Part shown: piece by piece, positions 9,691 through 20,437 of the stretch
Layout: every line of letters starts with the position of its first letter
Position numbering within the stretch: position 1 is the stretch's first letter
Origin: Inia geoffrensis
Taxonomy: Eukaryota > Chordata > Mammalia > Artiodactyla > Iniidae
Assembly (NCBI GenBank): GCA_036417435.1
Contig: CM070900.1
Span: 122,094,315 to 122,158,314, forward strand
Length of the DNA stretch: 64,000 bases
Direction of reading: 5' to 3'
Translations under genes and position numbers: made by a program
Notes under the pieces: generated by a model
Seen by the model: the letters and a program-made list of their open reading frames with translations, nothing else
Told to the model about the DNA's origin: nothing
Databases searched by the model: none

Positions 9691-12124
9691 GAGCTACTTA
9701 AGCAAAGATTGACTGTGATCTGATGACAATGATAATGATGATAGTTTGATGAGTTTCAACCTGCCTAAGACACCCCCTTCTAGTTACTCAGATATGAATG
9801 AAATTCCATAGTCCTTCACAAGCTGAGCACTGAACCTCCTATCACACCATCCTCCTTTTACACAAAACTAGGGTGAATGTTTTATACCAAGGCATCTCCT
9901 TCTCCTCCTCTCACGGTCTCTCTGTTCCATTCCTTGGCACTGCCCCCTGCAACCAACTAAAGACAAGGAAGGTCATGTCGTGATAACTGGAAGTGACCAC
10001 TGTGCTCCTTTGCTGGATATCAGCTCTGCCCTACAGAAACCAAGGGAGTGCTGGCTACTAGGCTACCCCTTTGCCAAACAGTACCTGAACTGCCCCACCT
10101 TTATCACCACATTTGGGTCATCCAATGAGAAGAAGAAACGGCTCTTCCACTTTTCTCTCTTTTGCAGGAAGAACTGGGGACTTGCTCCTGGTTCAGGTCA
10201 GCTTTCCATGCTTCTATCCCTTGTCGGCAGAGCACAAAGGGGCTCTCTGAGTCACAGCTGCATGAGCTCCAACTTTCATTCTGATTCACAGCCTACCAAA
10301 AAGGAACGTGGTCCACCAAGAAGATGGGGACATGCAGACACCTTTCAATATCTAAACCCCTTGACAGCCCCACTCCCTACTCCAAGAACAGCCTTCTAGT
10401 AGGAGTGGAGGGAATCTTTTTCCCTATAATATCTCAGGGACTGTGACTGCAGCTCCCATGGCACACGCCGTCTGCTGACTGAGGCAATATGTCAAGTAGC
10501 CTCCAACTTAAATTCCTTCTGCAGAGGCGCTAGTTCAGGAAAGCAAAAAGGAGAACAAGGACCAACTCTCCCCTTTGCAAGAAAAGAATAAATAAACTTC
10601 TTCTACAGAATCACATCTAAATGTATTGGAAAAGAAGATTCATGGTATGAGGAGAAAGGAAAATCTATCCTGGTGTAACTGCCTCAAGCCCCTTCGTGGA
10701 TTTGCAATAAACCCCTAAATTTTGCAGCTCCTGGTCTGGACTTTCTTCCCGTTACTTTTTGTTTCTTCATATATTGTTCAAAATATTTACTTGGTTGACT
10801 GGAGAGCAAATCATACCAGAAACAAAATCAGCTACAGGCAATTGACTGGCTTCGTATAAAAAGTACTCATTCTGGCTGCACCATTTGTAGTACAGTCTGT
10901 AAGCACAAAAGCCAATTCAGTCTCAATCATTCTGATAGTTTTTATTCCAGCCTTCGGTAAGACATGAGAACAAGAGAACCTGCATTCATTTCTTTGTGCC
11001 TGAAGTCATGTAAATATATTCTATTCCCATCTATCTTTGGGAAGTGTCTTTCTGTTCATGTATTTCTGACTTTCTCTTACTTGGGCATGGCCCGTGAATC
11101 AATTCACATGACCACTGGTTTATTAACAGTTGTTTTGAGGCTCTGCAATGAGGACATCTTTCCTGAAACTGCAGGAGCTTCTCAGATTTAAACATGTAAA
11201 CAAACAATGGTTCGATTTTTTTGCCCAGCTGGCTGCAGCTCCCTTCTGTGGGGATAACTGTGGAGCTAAACAGACAGAAGGATGGAGCAGGCAGTTTGTC
11301 CCTCAGATCAGAGAACAAGGTTAACCGTTTGCAGCCTTAACAAGCCGGAACTGAAATTCAGCAGGCTTCAAATCCCAAAGCAGCAAAGCCAGGTGAAAGG
11401 AAAAACAGCAGGAGCAGCAATCTTGAGCTTTCTGCCCTGTACACTGTTGATATCAACTGTGAAGCCACTGATGAGCCAGAGGAGAAAGGGCAAGAAACAA
11501 AGAAACAGGAAGAGCCTGCCTGATGCCTCGCTCCTCACGCAGCAGGGCCTCCCAGGGTGCACACAGAACTCCCAAGACGAGTGTTCCACAAAGTTCATCA
11601 AAAAGCATGGCTCCTTTCTGCCTGGAAGCCAACAGGTCTGCACCCCTCTGAGGTTTGTCCAGATATTTTGAATCTGATTCTCTATTCGGTGTCTCGCAGA
11701 GAGCAGGCAAGGTCCAGGGGGCTTTGGCCGATTGCTCTGGCAGAAGCTGCTCAATTCAAAGAAATGATGCCAAGCATTGTATCCTTTCTGAGTGTCAACT
11801 AGGCAGTGTTCTCAGAACGCACCTCCAAACCTCTAGTTGCGCAAGCTGTTGAAAGGGGCAGTGTTGGAATGTGCTGCCTACCAGCAAGTGGTCCTGAGAG
11901 CCAAGGAGTGAAAGGGCTTCCCGGAGCACTGATCCTGCCTTCTCTTTTGTGCAGTGTGGATGAGGAATGCTAGAGTCGAGCCTTGAGAATCCAATGTCCA
12001 ATAAATCTGATACTTATCAGGACCATAATAACCAAAATTTTAAATTAAATAAAAATTAGCCAGCTACTCAGCTTGAGAATCTCAAGGCACCAAATTGATC
12101 ACTATTTTGATTAACATTTGTACA
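9691..12124. other. No gene demonstrated; several medium chance ORFs
   Basis: Comparatively mixed-composition DNA with ORFs up to 139 codons (9980-10399) and overlapping opposed ORFs of 128-129 codons at 11282-11754. None shows a recognised domain or homology I can name, and opposing frames are open equally. An unrecognised exon cannot be excluded, but I see no positive evidence. Confidence 0.4.
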
Positions 12125-12290
12125 GCAATGAGTGGTTGATAACATCAAACAACATCTCATTTAACCTTTGTAACACACGTGAAACATAATGATTACTATG
12201 CACTCTTGAGGCACCAGAGCCCCAGCTAGACTAAAGTCAGTAAATGGCAAAGCTCAAACTAGAATCCCAGTCTCTGAGCTCCTAACTTGT
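12125..12290 (-). mobile_element. MIR-type SINE, antisense
   Basis: Antisense MIR features: 'acatctcatttaacctttg', 'cttgaggcaccagagcc', then 'gtaaatggcaaagctcaaa' and 'ctagaatcccagtctctg'. Confidence 0.65.
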
Positions 12291-12309
12291 TATTTTTTTA
12301 CTTGACCTC

Positions 12310-12535
12310 AGCTCCCTCACCTGGGAAGTTGTGACATGCATTTCCAAAGTTCTTCACACATTTTACCCCATTTTACTCTTCCATAACTTTATAACATATG
12401 AAGTATTATTATGCTCATTTTTACAGACGAGAAATTTATACACCGAAAAATTAAGGGATTTGGCCAAAATCCTTCAGCTAATTAATGGCCATGATCCAGG
12501 TCTCCTGAGGTCCCAAACCAATGTTATTTGGGCAT
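12310..12535 (-). mobile_element. MIR-type SINE, antisense
   Basis: A second antisense MIR-like copy next to the first: 'tattattatgctcattttt' plus 'acagacgagaaattta', 'ggatttggccaaaatcc' and 'tccaggtctcctgaggtcc'. Confidence 0.65.
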
Positions 12536-12540
12536 TGTGA

Positions 12541-15500
12541 CAACAGTCATCAAACTAAGATCCCCTAACAGAGATGGGCAATAAAATTAGGCCATGGCTG
12601 GAGCCATGAAAAACCATGATACCATCTTTCCATCAGCACACTAGACTCAGAGTGATGGTGTTGACACAGTGCCAGATGTATTTTTCAATTTCCTATGGTT
12701 CTTGTGCTTCAGAATAAGCTTATCGGCCTTAATGCTTCACTGCTGAAAGCTGCCACCCTGCCAGGCCTGGGGCATGGTTCCTATTTCACATCTTGCATCC
12801 TCCAGCCTACAGATGCAACTTCTTAAAGTACTTGAAAGCTATGGTATGAGGAAGAGGGAGCCTTGAGATTCTGCTTCTTGAAACAGCGAGCTGGGTAGAT
12901 TGACACACTGATTATGACGTACAGATTCCCAGACTCTCTCTATTTAGTGTATTACATACAACAAAACAGTGGCCTTAAGTCTAAAGAACTGATGATAAAA
13001 GTTCATTATTTCTAATTGGGAAACTCCTCCAATGACGTATTTAGTATCAGTCTCTCCATGATCAGGAAAAGAAAGGTACTTTCTTGGCATCAGGCAAGGT
13101 CCAGCCTCCAAGGACCAAACAAAATGGCAACCAGTTGCTCCAAATCCCAGGTGACCCCAGCTCTGGATGTATGGAAGGTGCAGGTGCAGGCTGAAAACAG
13201 CAGACTGCTCACTGCGGACTGGCTGAGAAGAAATCAACCATGCAGCATCTTTCTTCTCTCTCCAGCCTGACTTACTTCCCTTTCAACAGAACACCTGCAT
13301 TGCCCTAAGCCAGATGGCAAGTTCTCCAAGTCAGCATCCTGTAGCATAGTGGTCTGAGCACCAGGGACTTTGGCCTTGGGAAGGAAATGCACTTCTTTCT
13401 TCATTGGGCTTTTATAATATTTTTTTTTTGCTGGATGATATCTTAGATATTAACTCTAGCTGAAGACATCTGGGTGGGTGACAGGATAATTTGAAAAAGA
13501 TTTGAGGCAGGGGCTAGAGTAGAGGGGGCAGTGAGAACTAGTTTCTATTTTAAGACCCTCATGGGACCCAGGAACTCTCAATTTTGAAAGCTACACCCAA
13601 CCCACATAACACAAATGTTTTAGAATGCAGCCACACTTCACATGAAAAGTAATTTGCATATATTGGACTCAATATATACAGGTTACTATGAGAGCTCATA
13701 AACTTTTAATTCAAGATATATTCATTTTTATTTTGAAGGTGTTGGGATTTTGTGGGTAATAAGATCTTGGGAGGGGCTTAATCTTCCTTGTAAGCCTGTG
13801 AAAATCCCCAGGGTTGGACACCGTGCCCACGTTGCCTGATGGGTGCAAGCCCTGGTTGGGAGAAGGTAGCGTGTGATAGCCCATAGTGGCAGAAATGGGT
13901 GAGGGGCTGGAGAAGCAGAGGGCAGCTGCAAAAGAGATTAGGATGGAGGTAGCCACGAAGTCTGACAGTAGCTAACTTATGACACCCACAGAGAAAGAGC
14001 TCTGAAGTGGGCCTGATATTCATTGGAGCCCTCAGCATATGGCAGCTAAGCAGAGCTAAAGGACAAAGTCTTCAGTGGAAGGAAAATAAGCTCTTCAAGT
14101 AGTCTCCTCTTCTCTGTTGTGCATTCCTTCCCTTTCAAAATCTCTTCTCTTTCCTTCTTTCTGTATAGATGGAGAAAGCAGAAGGGCTAGGCCTCGTCCC
14201 ACAGAGGAGAGCCCCGCATACCTCAAAAGGCCTAAGGAGTTCAGGAGGAGAGTCCAAATTGAGAGGGAGACATAACTTCACAATCCGTTACCAATCTGTG
14301 ACTAGAAAATGAGTTTGCACTTCTTTTGTATTCCCAAATCACCATGACATAAGGTCCCATGATCCCAGTTCCTGGAATCTAGGCCTAGACCTACTTAACA
14401 ATTTCCAAGAATGCTCACCAATTTCTGCCCTAGCGCCAATTTCTGCCCTGGTCGCCCTACCACGTGTTGCCTTTTCTAACCACACGCTCAAGAGAGGCTC
14501 CCCTGCTGGACTCGGCAGTCCTTCGCCGGTGCCTGCTGCCAGAAATCCCATTCTAGCCTTGGGGCGGGAACAATACTCTCCTGTGTGTTAGTCCTCTGAA
14601 ATATGGACCAGGACTCCTCAGTCCACAGAGATCAGTTTGTAACTTTTAAGGTCTTTGCTGATGGTTAGAAGATAACAGAAATTAACAGAGAATAACTTAA
14701 AATTCTTGCTAATATTAGCTACTCCAAGAATCAATAGGCCCAAAGTGAATTCGGAGGCTCCAGGGCCAGCTTCCTGTTTGGCTCCTGCCTTGTCTCCACA
14801 CACAACAATGTTCATGCCTCAGCGTTAGGGCCCAACAAATCACTGGCCCTACAAAGAAAATGGCATCTTTTTCTCCTCAATTCAAGGCTGTCTAATTTTT
14901 ACTCCAGAAATATCCTTTCCTGTGGATGTTTCTCTTTGGGAGTAGCCATTCCCTTGAGGTTGTGTATCCATCCAACTCTTTAGTCTGACACCAAAAACTG
15001 TTAGAAATTCAAAAAGAACTTCTAAGTTGGAGAACACAGTTCTCAAAGTGTGGCTTAATCAAAATGAGATCAGATCATATGTGGGACACCAGCAATTTAG
15101 CCTAGCATATATTATTACCACTTAGTCAAGCTCTTGATCTTACCTCCAGTAGGATGTAAGATCAAACATGGACATCACCTTTGCCATAATCAAATTTCTA
15201 TTTTTGATTTCCTGCAAGTGGTTGAATAACATACACATATGATTAAACAGTAAGTCACACATACAAACACACACACATACACCTCCCTCCAATACAAATT
15301 ATAATTTTAAGCATAGGGTAGTCTAATTCCAAATATAGGGGGAAAACATATCTAATTTTCACAGGAAAAATTTTGCCAATTACTAAACAAAACATTTAAT
15401 GACTGAAGCATTCAAGTTTTTCCCCCCAAAATCAGGGGAAAAAAAAAAAAAAGTATTTGCCTTACATTTGCCAGAGTAAAAGGACTAACTCAAGTTGCTT

Positions 15501-16720
15501 TGCCCAAAGCAAAGGGTCAGGCTTTTATAATCTCTACTCTAAAAGACATACATGTTTGTAAATTTTAAGATGATATTTTTCTATCTTCTAAGGGAAAAAA
15601 TCTTGATGTCACTTTTCCACTGGAAACTCTATTATTATAGAGTAGGCCACTTAATCCAGCTCTATTCAAGGCCTTAAGGGGAAATTCTCTATTTGAACTC
15701 ACTTTCTAGAAACACCTCCTTTCAGTGAGAACAGTGGTGTCCAGAGAGCTAAGAGAGAGAGTGAACCTAGAAGAGATGGACCAAGGAGAGACCTTAGTCT
15801 AGAGAGGCAAAAGGAATCCTCTCAATCTACATGTGGTCCCGCCTTGGACACCAGCATATCAGGTCACAGAGTTATCTTGGGACAAACCTTTAACTTACTA
15901 TATAGAAAATGCATTGAGAAAGTATTTGGTGTATGTGCCTCCTAGGAACATGAAGCAGTGACTGGCAATGGGATACTGGCCAAATGTCTTCTTTCTGAGA
16001 CTCAGCTAACAGATGGGTAGCATTAAAATAGGCACAGGAATGTAGACATTCAACAAACAAACTCTTTACTGAGGTGGAGACGGCATCCCACTTTAAATCA
16101 TTTTTGCATACACCGCAAGAACTCAGAAGCCTCACAATCACTTTGAATCTAATAGCATATACAACACTCTTACCACCAAGATCTTAGCTATACAATACTT
16201 GGGCAGCCATGGGAAGCTGTGTTTGTTTCCGTATCTTGGTTGACCCAGACAACGCGGTTGACACCAGTACAGCATTTCCACTAATTAGTGAAGTCTATTT
16301 CTATTACCTAGTACATCTGATTAGTGTTCAGGGGGTAAAACCAAAGCATCAATGTCAGAAGATTTCTCCTGTCAAGTCTATATTCATGGAAATGTGTCTA
16401 CAGTAACATCCTGAAGGGCACCCTATTTATAAGTTGTAAATAAGGTCTTTTGTTACAAGATGCTTTACTCTGCAGGAACAGCAGAAGGCTGATGGCTAAG
16501 GGAGACACTCTTGAAGCAGTCTCCCTAAGGTCACACCTTGCCATCAGACTACAAGGTTAAAACTGTGAGTGAAAGACTATTATGCAAAAGCCCCACCTGA
16601 GTCAGCAAAGCACTTACGTGAATTTTCCTTTCAACCCTTTAATGTGGAGGCTGTTAGTTCAGGTATTAGTTTTCTTGACATGCTTTGGAATTTTGCTTTG
16701 CAGACTCATCTTTGGTGAAA
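12541..16720. other. No gene or identifiable repeat over 4.2 kb
   Basis: Unique-looking DNA with only short ORFs. A 15-17 base A run lies near 15437-15453 and a weak CA-rich patch near 15250-15290. I recognise no element body, and no exon is evident. Confidence 0.45.
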
Positions 16721-16762
16721 GTCTCTCTCTCTCTCCCTCCCTCACTCCCTCCCTCCCTCCTT

Positions 16763-16808
<46 letters not shown>

Positions 16809-16809
16809 A
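16721..16809. repeat. (CT)n/(CCCT)n pyrimidine microsatellite
   Basis: About 89 bases of almost pure C/T on the plus strand, mixing CT dinucleotides with CCCT and CCTT units. It produces a spurious low-complexity Ser/Leu/Pro ORF (16582-16854). Confidence 0.97.
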
Positions 16810-16814
16810 GTGAA

Positions 16815-16970
16815 GGTTATTAGGGCCCATCTTAGTAAACTAATTTTTACTTAATTATCTACCTCTTTAAAGACAAATTTTCAAATATGGTCATATTCGG
16901 AAGTACTGGGGGTTAGTGCTTAAATATATGAATTTAGAGGTGGGGAGAATCCCACCTATAACAGGGGGTG
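16815..16970 (-). mobile_element. MaLR (MLT1-type) LTR fragment, antisense
   Basis: Reading 'tacttaattatctacctctt', 'taaagacaaattttcaaat', 'gtactgggggttagtgc', 'aatatatgaatttagagg' and finally 'cctataacag' follows the antisense MLT1-type LTR 5' half. The better preserved copy at 30653-31041 has the same module order. Confidence 0.65.
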
Positions 16971-17424
16971 TGGGGAAGGATTAAATTGTTAACTTAGAAT
17001 GTCTTTTTTTACCAGACTTCCTGGCAAGAAATTTCACATCATTCCCTAAACTCTAAAGGGTAGAGGCCTCTGAGTGAAGTACAGCTCTCTACCTCACAAC
17101 TCAGATGCCCTCCTGCAGAAGCCATACATGTCCTTGGAGATACACAGTCACAAACAGACCTGAAGTCAGGAGTGAGAAAAGGGACACTTCAGCCACAAAA
17201 GCAGGGAGTGGAGCTGAAGCTATTCTTAGTGAATCCCAACACTAACTCACCACCTGGGGACAAGCCACTGTTCAGGAGTCCTAGGCACATGTATGCTCCA
17301 TGAAGAGAAAGTAAAAGATTTAAAGGCCTTGGGTAGGGATGGAGGGTTGAAGGACAAATTTCACCCCAACAAGAAGGAAAATAATAAAACAAACTGGTAA
17401 TTTCTCAATAGGCAGGGCAGTATT

Positions 17425-17440
17425 AAAATCACTATCATTG
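17425..17440. repeat. Target-site duplication, left copy (L1 A)
   Basis: aaaatcactatcattg precedes the first base of the L1 and recurs at 24616-24631 directly after the A tail. The leading A bases overlap the tail, so the secure duplicated part is the 12 bases tcactatcattg. Confidence 0.93.
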
Positions 17441-19485
17441 GGGGTAGGGGAAGATGGAGGAAGAGTGAGATGCAGAGATCACCTTCCTCCACACAGATAC
17501 ACCAGAAATACATCTACACATGGAACAACTCCTACAGAACATCTACTGAATGCTGGCAGAAGACCTCAAACCTCCCAAAAGGCAAGAAACCCCCCACGTA
17601 CCTGGGTAGGGCAAAAGAAAAAAGAAAAAACAGAGACAAAAGAATAGGGACGGGACCTGTACCAGTGGGAGGGAGCTGTGAAGGAGGAAAGGTTTCCACA
17701 CACTAGGAAGCCCCTTCACAGGCGGAGACTGCGGGTGGCAGAGGGGGAAGCTTCAGGGCTGCGGAGGAGAGCGCAGCAACAGGGTGCAGAGGGCAAAGCG
17801 GAGAGATTCCCGCACAGAGGATCGGTACCGACCAGCACTCACCAGCCCCAGAGGCTTGTCTGCTCACCCGCCAGGGTGGGCGGGGCTGGGGGCTGAGGCT
17901 CAGGGCTTCAGTCAGAGCACAGGGAGAGGACTGGGGTTGGCAGTGTGAACACAGCCTGCAGGGTGTTAGTGCACAACGCCTAGCTGGGAGGGAGTCCAGG
18001 GAAAAGTCTGGGCCTGCCAAAGAGGCAAGAGACTTTTTCTTCCCTCTTTGTTTCCTGGTGCATGAGGAGAGGGGATTAAGAGCACTGTTTAAAGGAGCTC
18101 CAGAGATGGGCGCGAGCTACAGCTAAAAGCACAGACCCCATAGACGGGCACGAGACGCTAAGGATGCTGCTGCCGCCACCAAAAAACCTGTGTGCAAGCA
18201 CAGTTCACTCTCCACGCCTCCCTTCCGGGGAGCCTGTGCAGCCCGCCACTGCCAGGGTCCTGGGAACCAGGGACAACTCCCCTGGGAGAACGCACGGCAT
18301 GCCTTAGGCTGGTGCAACGTCCCTCCAGCCTCTGCCGCCGCAGGCTCACCCGGCACTCCGTACCCCTCCCTCCCCCCGGCCTGAGTAAGCCAGAGCCCCC
18401 GAAGCAGCTGCTCCTTTAACCCCGTCCTGTCTGAGCGAAGAACAGACGCCCTCCGGCGACCTACATGCAGAGGCAGGGACAAATCCAAAGCTGAGCCCCT
18501 GTGAGCTGTGAGAACAAAGAAGAGAAAGGGAAATCTCTCCCAGCAGCCTCAGAAGCAGCGGATTAAAGCTCCACAAACAACTTGATGTACCCTGCATCTG
18601 TGGAGTACATGAATAGACAACGAATCATCCCAAATTGAGGAGGTGGATTTTGAGAGCAAGATTTATGATTTTATCCCCTTTTCCTCTTTTTGTGGGTGTG
18701 TATATGTATGCTTCTGTGTGAGATTTTGTCTGTATAGCTTTGCGCCCACCATTTGTCCTAGGGTTATATCTGTCCGTTTTTTGTTTTTGTTTTTGGCTTC
18801 TTTTTTCTTTTCTTTTAAAAACAATTTTTTTCTTATTATTTTTTATTTTAATAACTTTATTTTATTTTATCTTACTTTATTTTCTCTTCTTTCTTTCTTT
18901 CTTTCCTTTATTCCTCCCTCTCTCCGTCCTTTCTTTTTTTCTTTCGCTCGTTCGTTCGTTCTACTTTTTCTCCCTCTTATTCTGAGCTGAGTGGATGAAA
19001 GGCGCTTGGTGTTGCAGCCAGGAGTCAGTGCTGTGCCTCTGAGCTGGGAGAGACAAATTCAGGACACTGGTCCACAAGAGACCTCCCAGCTCCACATAAT
19101 ATCAAATGGTGAAAATCTCCCAGAGATCTCCATCTCAACACCAGCACCCAGCTTCACTCAACGACCAGCAAGCTACAGTGCTGAACACCCTATGCCAAAC
19201 AACTAGCAAGACAGGAACACAACCCCACCCATTAGCAGAGAGGCTGCCTAAAATCATAACAAGTCCACAGACACCCCAAAACACACCACCAGATGTGGAC
19301 CTGCCCACCAGAAAAACAAAATCCAGCCTCATCCACCAGAACACAGACACTAGTCCCCTCCACCAGGAAGCATACACAACCCACTGAACCAACTTTAGCC
19401 ACTAGGGACAGACACCAAAAACAAGGAGAACTACAAACCTGCAGCCTACGAAAAGGAGATTCCCAAACACAGTAAGATAAGCAAA
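17441..19485 (+). promoter_or_regulatory. L1 A 5'UTR / internal promoter region
   Basis: The first ~1.1 kb is G/C-rich with clustered CpGs (about 17650-18500), typical of an L1 internal RNA polymerase II promoter. Near the 5' end, 17451-17460 reads aagatggagg. At the equivalent place L1 B has aagatggcgg, which fits a YY1 site known to position transcription starts in human L1. Downstream, 18780-18975 is a T/C-rich tract with TTTC and GTTC repeats, followed by a C/A-rich segment up to ORF1. At about 2 kb this 5'UTR is roughly twice as long as the human L1 5'UTR. Promoter activity is inferred, not shown. Confidence 0.7.
18780..18975 (+). repeat. Pyrimidine/T-rich tract inside L1 A 5'UTR
   Basis: Low-complexity T-rich DNA with (TTTC)n, TTTTA-type units and a short GTTC array near 18946-18962. 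The equivalent stretch of L1 B (about 33370-33500) is shorter and lacks the TTTC/GTTC expansion, so this has changed after or between insertions. Confidence 0.9.
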
Positions 19486-20415
19486 ATGAAAAGGCAGAAA
19501 AACGCACAACAGATGAAGGAGCAAGATAAAAACCCACCAGACCTAACAAATGAAGAGGAAATAGGCAGTCTACCTGAAAAAGAATTCAGAATAATGATAG
19601 TAAAGATGATCCAAAATCTTAGAAATGGAATAAACAAAATGCAAGGAACATTTAACAAGGAGCTAGAAGAACTAAAGATGAAACAAGCAATGATGAACAA
19701 CACAATAAATGAAATTAAAAATATTCTAGAGAGGATCAATAGCAGAATAACTGAGGCAGAAGAACGGGTAAGTGACCTGGAAGATAAAATAGTGGAAATA
19801 TCTACTGTGGAGCAGAATAAAGAAAAAAGAATGAAAAGAACTGAGGACAGTCTCAGAGACCTCTGGGACAACATTAAATGCACTAACATTCGAATTATAC
19901 GGGTTCCAGAAGAGGAAGAGAAAAAGAAAGGGACTGAGAAAATATTTGAAGAGATTATAGTTGAAAACTTCCCTAATATGGGAAAGGAAATAGTTAATCA
20001 AGTCCAGGAATCACAGAGAGTCCCACACAGGATAAATGCAAGGAGAAACATGCCAAGACACATATTAATCAAACTATCAAATATTAAATACAAAGAAAAC
20101 ATATTAAAAGCAGCAAGGGAAAAACAACAAATAACACACAAGGGAATGCCCATAAGGCTAGCAGCTGATCTTTCAGCAGAAACTCTGCAAGCCAGAAGGG
20201 ACTGGCAGGACTTATTTAAAGTGATGAAGGAGAAAAACCTGCAACCAAGATTACTCTACCCAGCAAGGATCTCATTCAGATTTGATGGAGAAATTAAAAC
20301 CTTTACAGACAAGCAAAAGCTGAGAGAGTTCAGCACCACCAAACCAGCTTTACAACAAATGCTAAAGGAACTTCTCTATGCAAGAAACAGAAGGGAAGGA
20401 AAAGACCTACAATAA
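19486..20415 (+). CDS. ORF1p: L1 ORF1p, intact reading frame (309 aa)
   Basis: RNA-binding chaperone of the L1 ribonucleoprotein; in known L1s it trimerises through a coiled coil and packages L1 RNA in the cytoplasm. Visible parts: an acidic/polar N-terminus (residues 1-45), a heptad-rich coiled coil (about 45-125, rich in Glu, Lys, Ile and Leu), an RRM-like domain (about 130-225) containing 'NIRIIRVPEEEE', and a C-terminal domain (about 226-300) with 'PIRLAADLSAETLQARRDW' and 'KTFTDKQKLREF', hallmarks of mammalian ORF1p. The ATG was chosen because it begins the conserved 'MKRQ' start shared with L1 D. The human protein is 338 aa; this is somewhat shorter, mainly in the N-terminal half. An Arg replaces the usual Gly in 'RIIGVPE'. 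ORF2 starts 22 bases after the stop. It is an L1 protein, not a host gene; expression is unknown. Confidence 0.9.
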   Translation: MKRQKNAQQMKEQDKNPPDLTNEEEIGSLPEKEFRIMIVKMIQNLRNGINKMQGTFNKELEELKMKQAMMNNTINEIKNILERINSRITEAEERVSDLEDKIVEISTVEQNKEKRMKRTEDSLRDLWDNIKCTNIRIIRVPEEEEKKKGTEKIFEEIIVENFPNMGKEIVNQVQESQRVPHRINARRNMPRHILIKLSNIKYKENILKAAREKQQITHKGMPIRLAADLSAETLQARRDWQDLFKVMKEKNLQPRLLYPARISFRFDGEIKTFTDKQKLREFSTTKPALQQMLKELLYARNRREGKDLQ

Positions 20416-20437
20416 CAAACCCGAAACAATTAAGAAA

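Noticed and set aside
9980..10399. 139-codon ORF as a possible gene
   Set aside because: No recognisable domain, no splice context, and a 61-codon ORF on the opposite strand overlaps it. Length is within chance expectation for 64 kb.
11282..11754. Opposed 128-129 codon ORFs as coding exons
   Set aside because: Both strands are open over the same bases and neither translation resembles a known family.
16582..16854. Ser/Leu/Pro repeat protein
   Set aside because: Translation of the CT microsatellite at 16721-16809.
18643..18990. 115-codon Phe/Leu-rich ORF resembling a membrane protein
   Set aside because: It is the T-rich low-complexity tract of the L1 5'UTR; Phe and Leu come from TTT/CTT codons.
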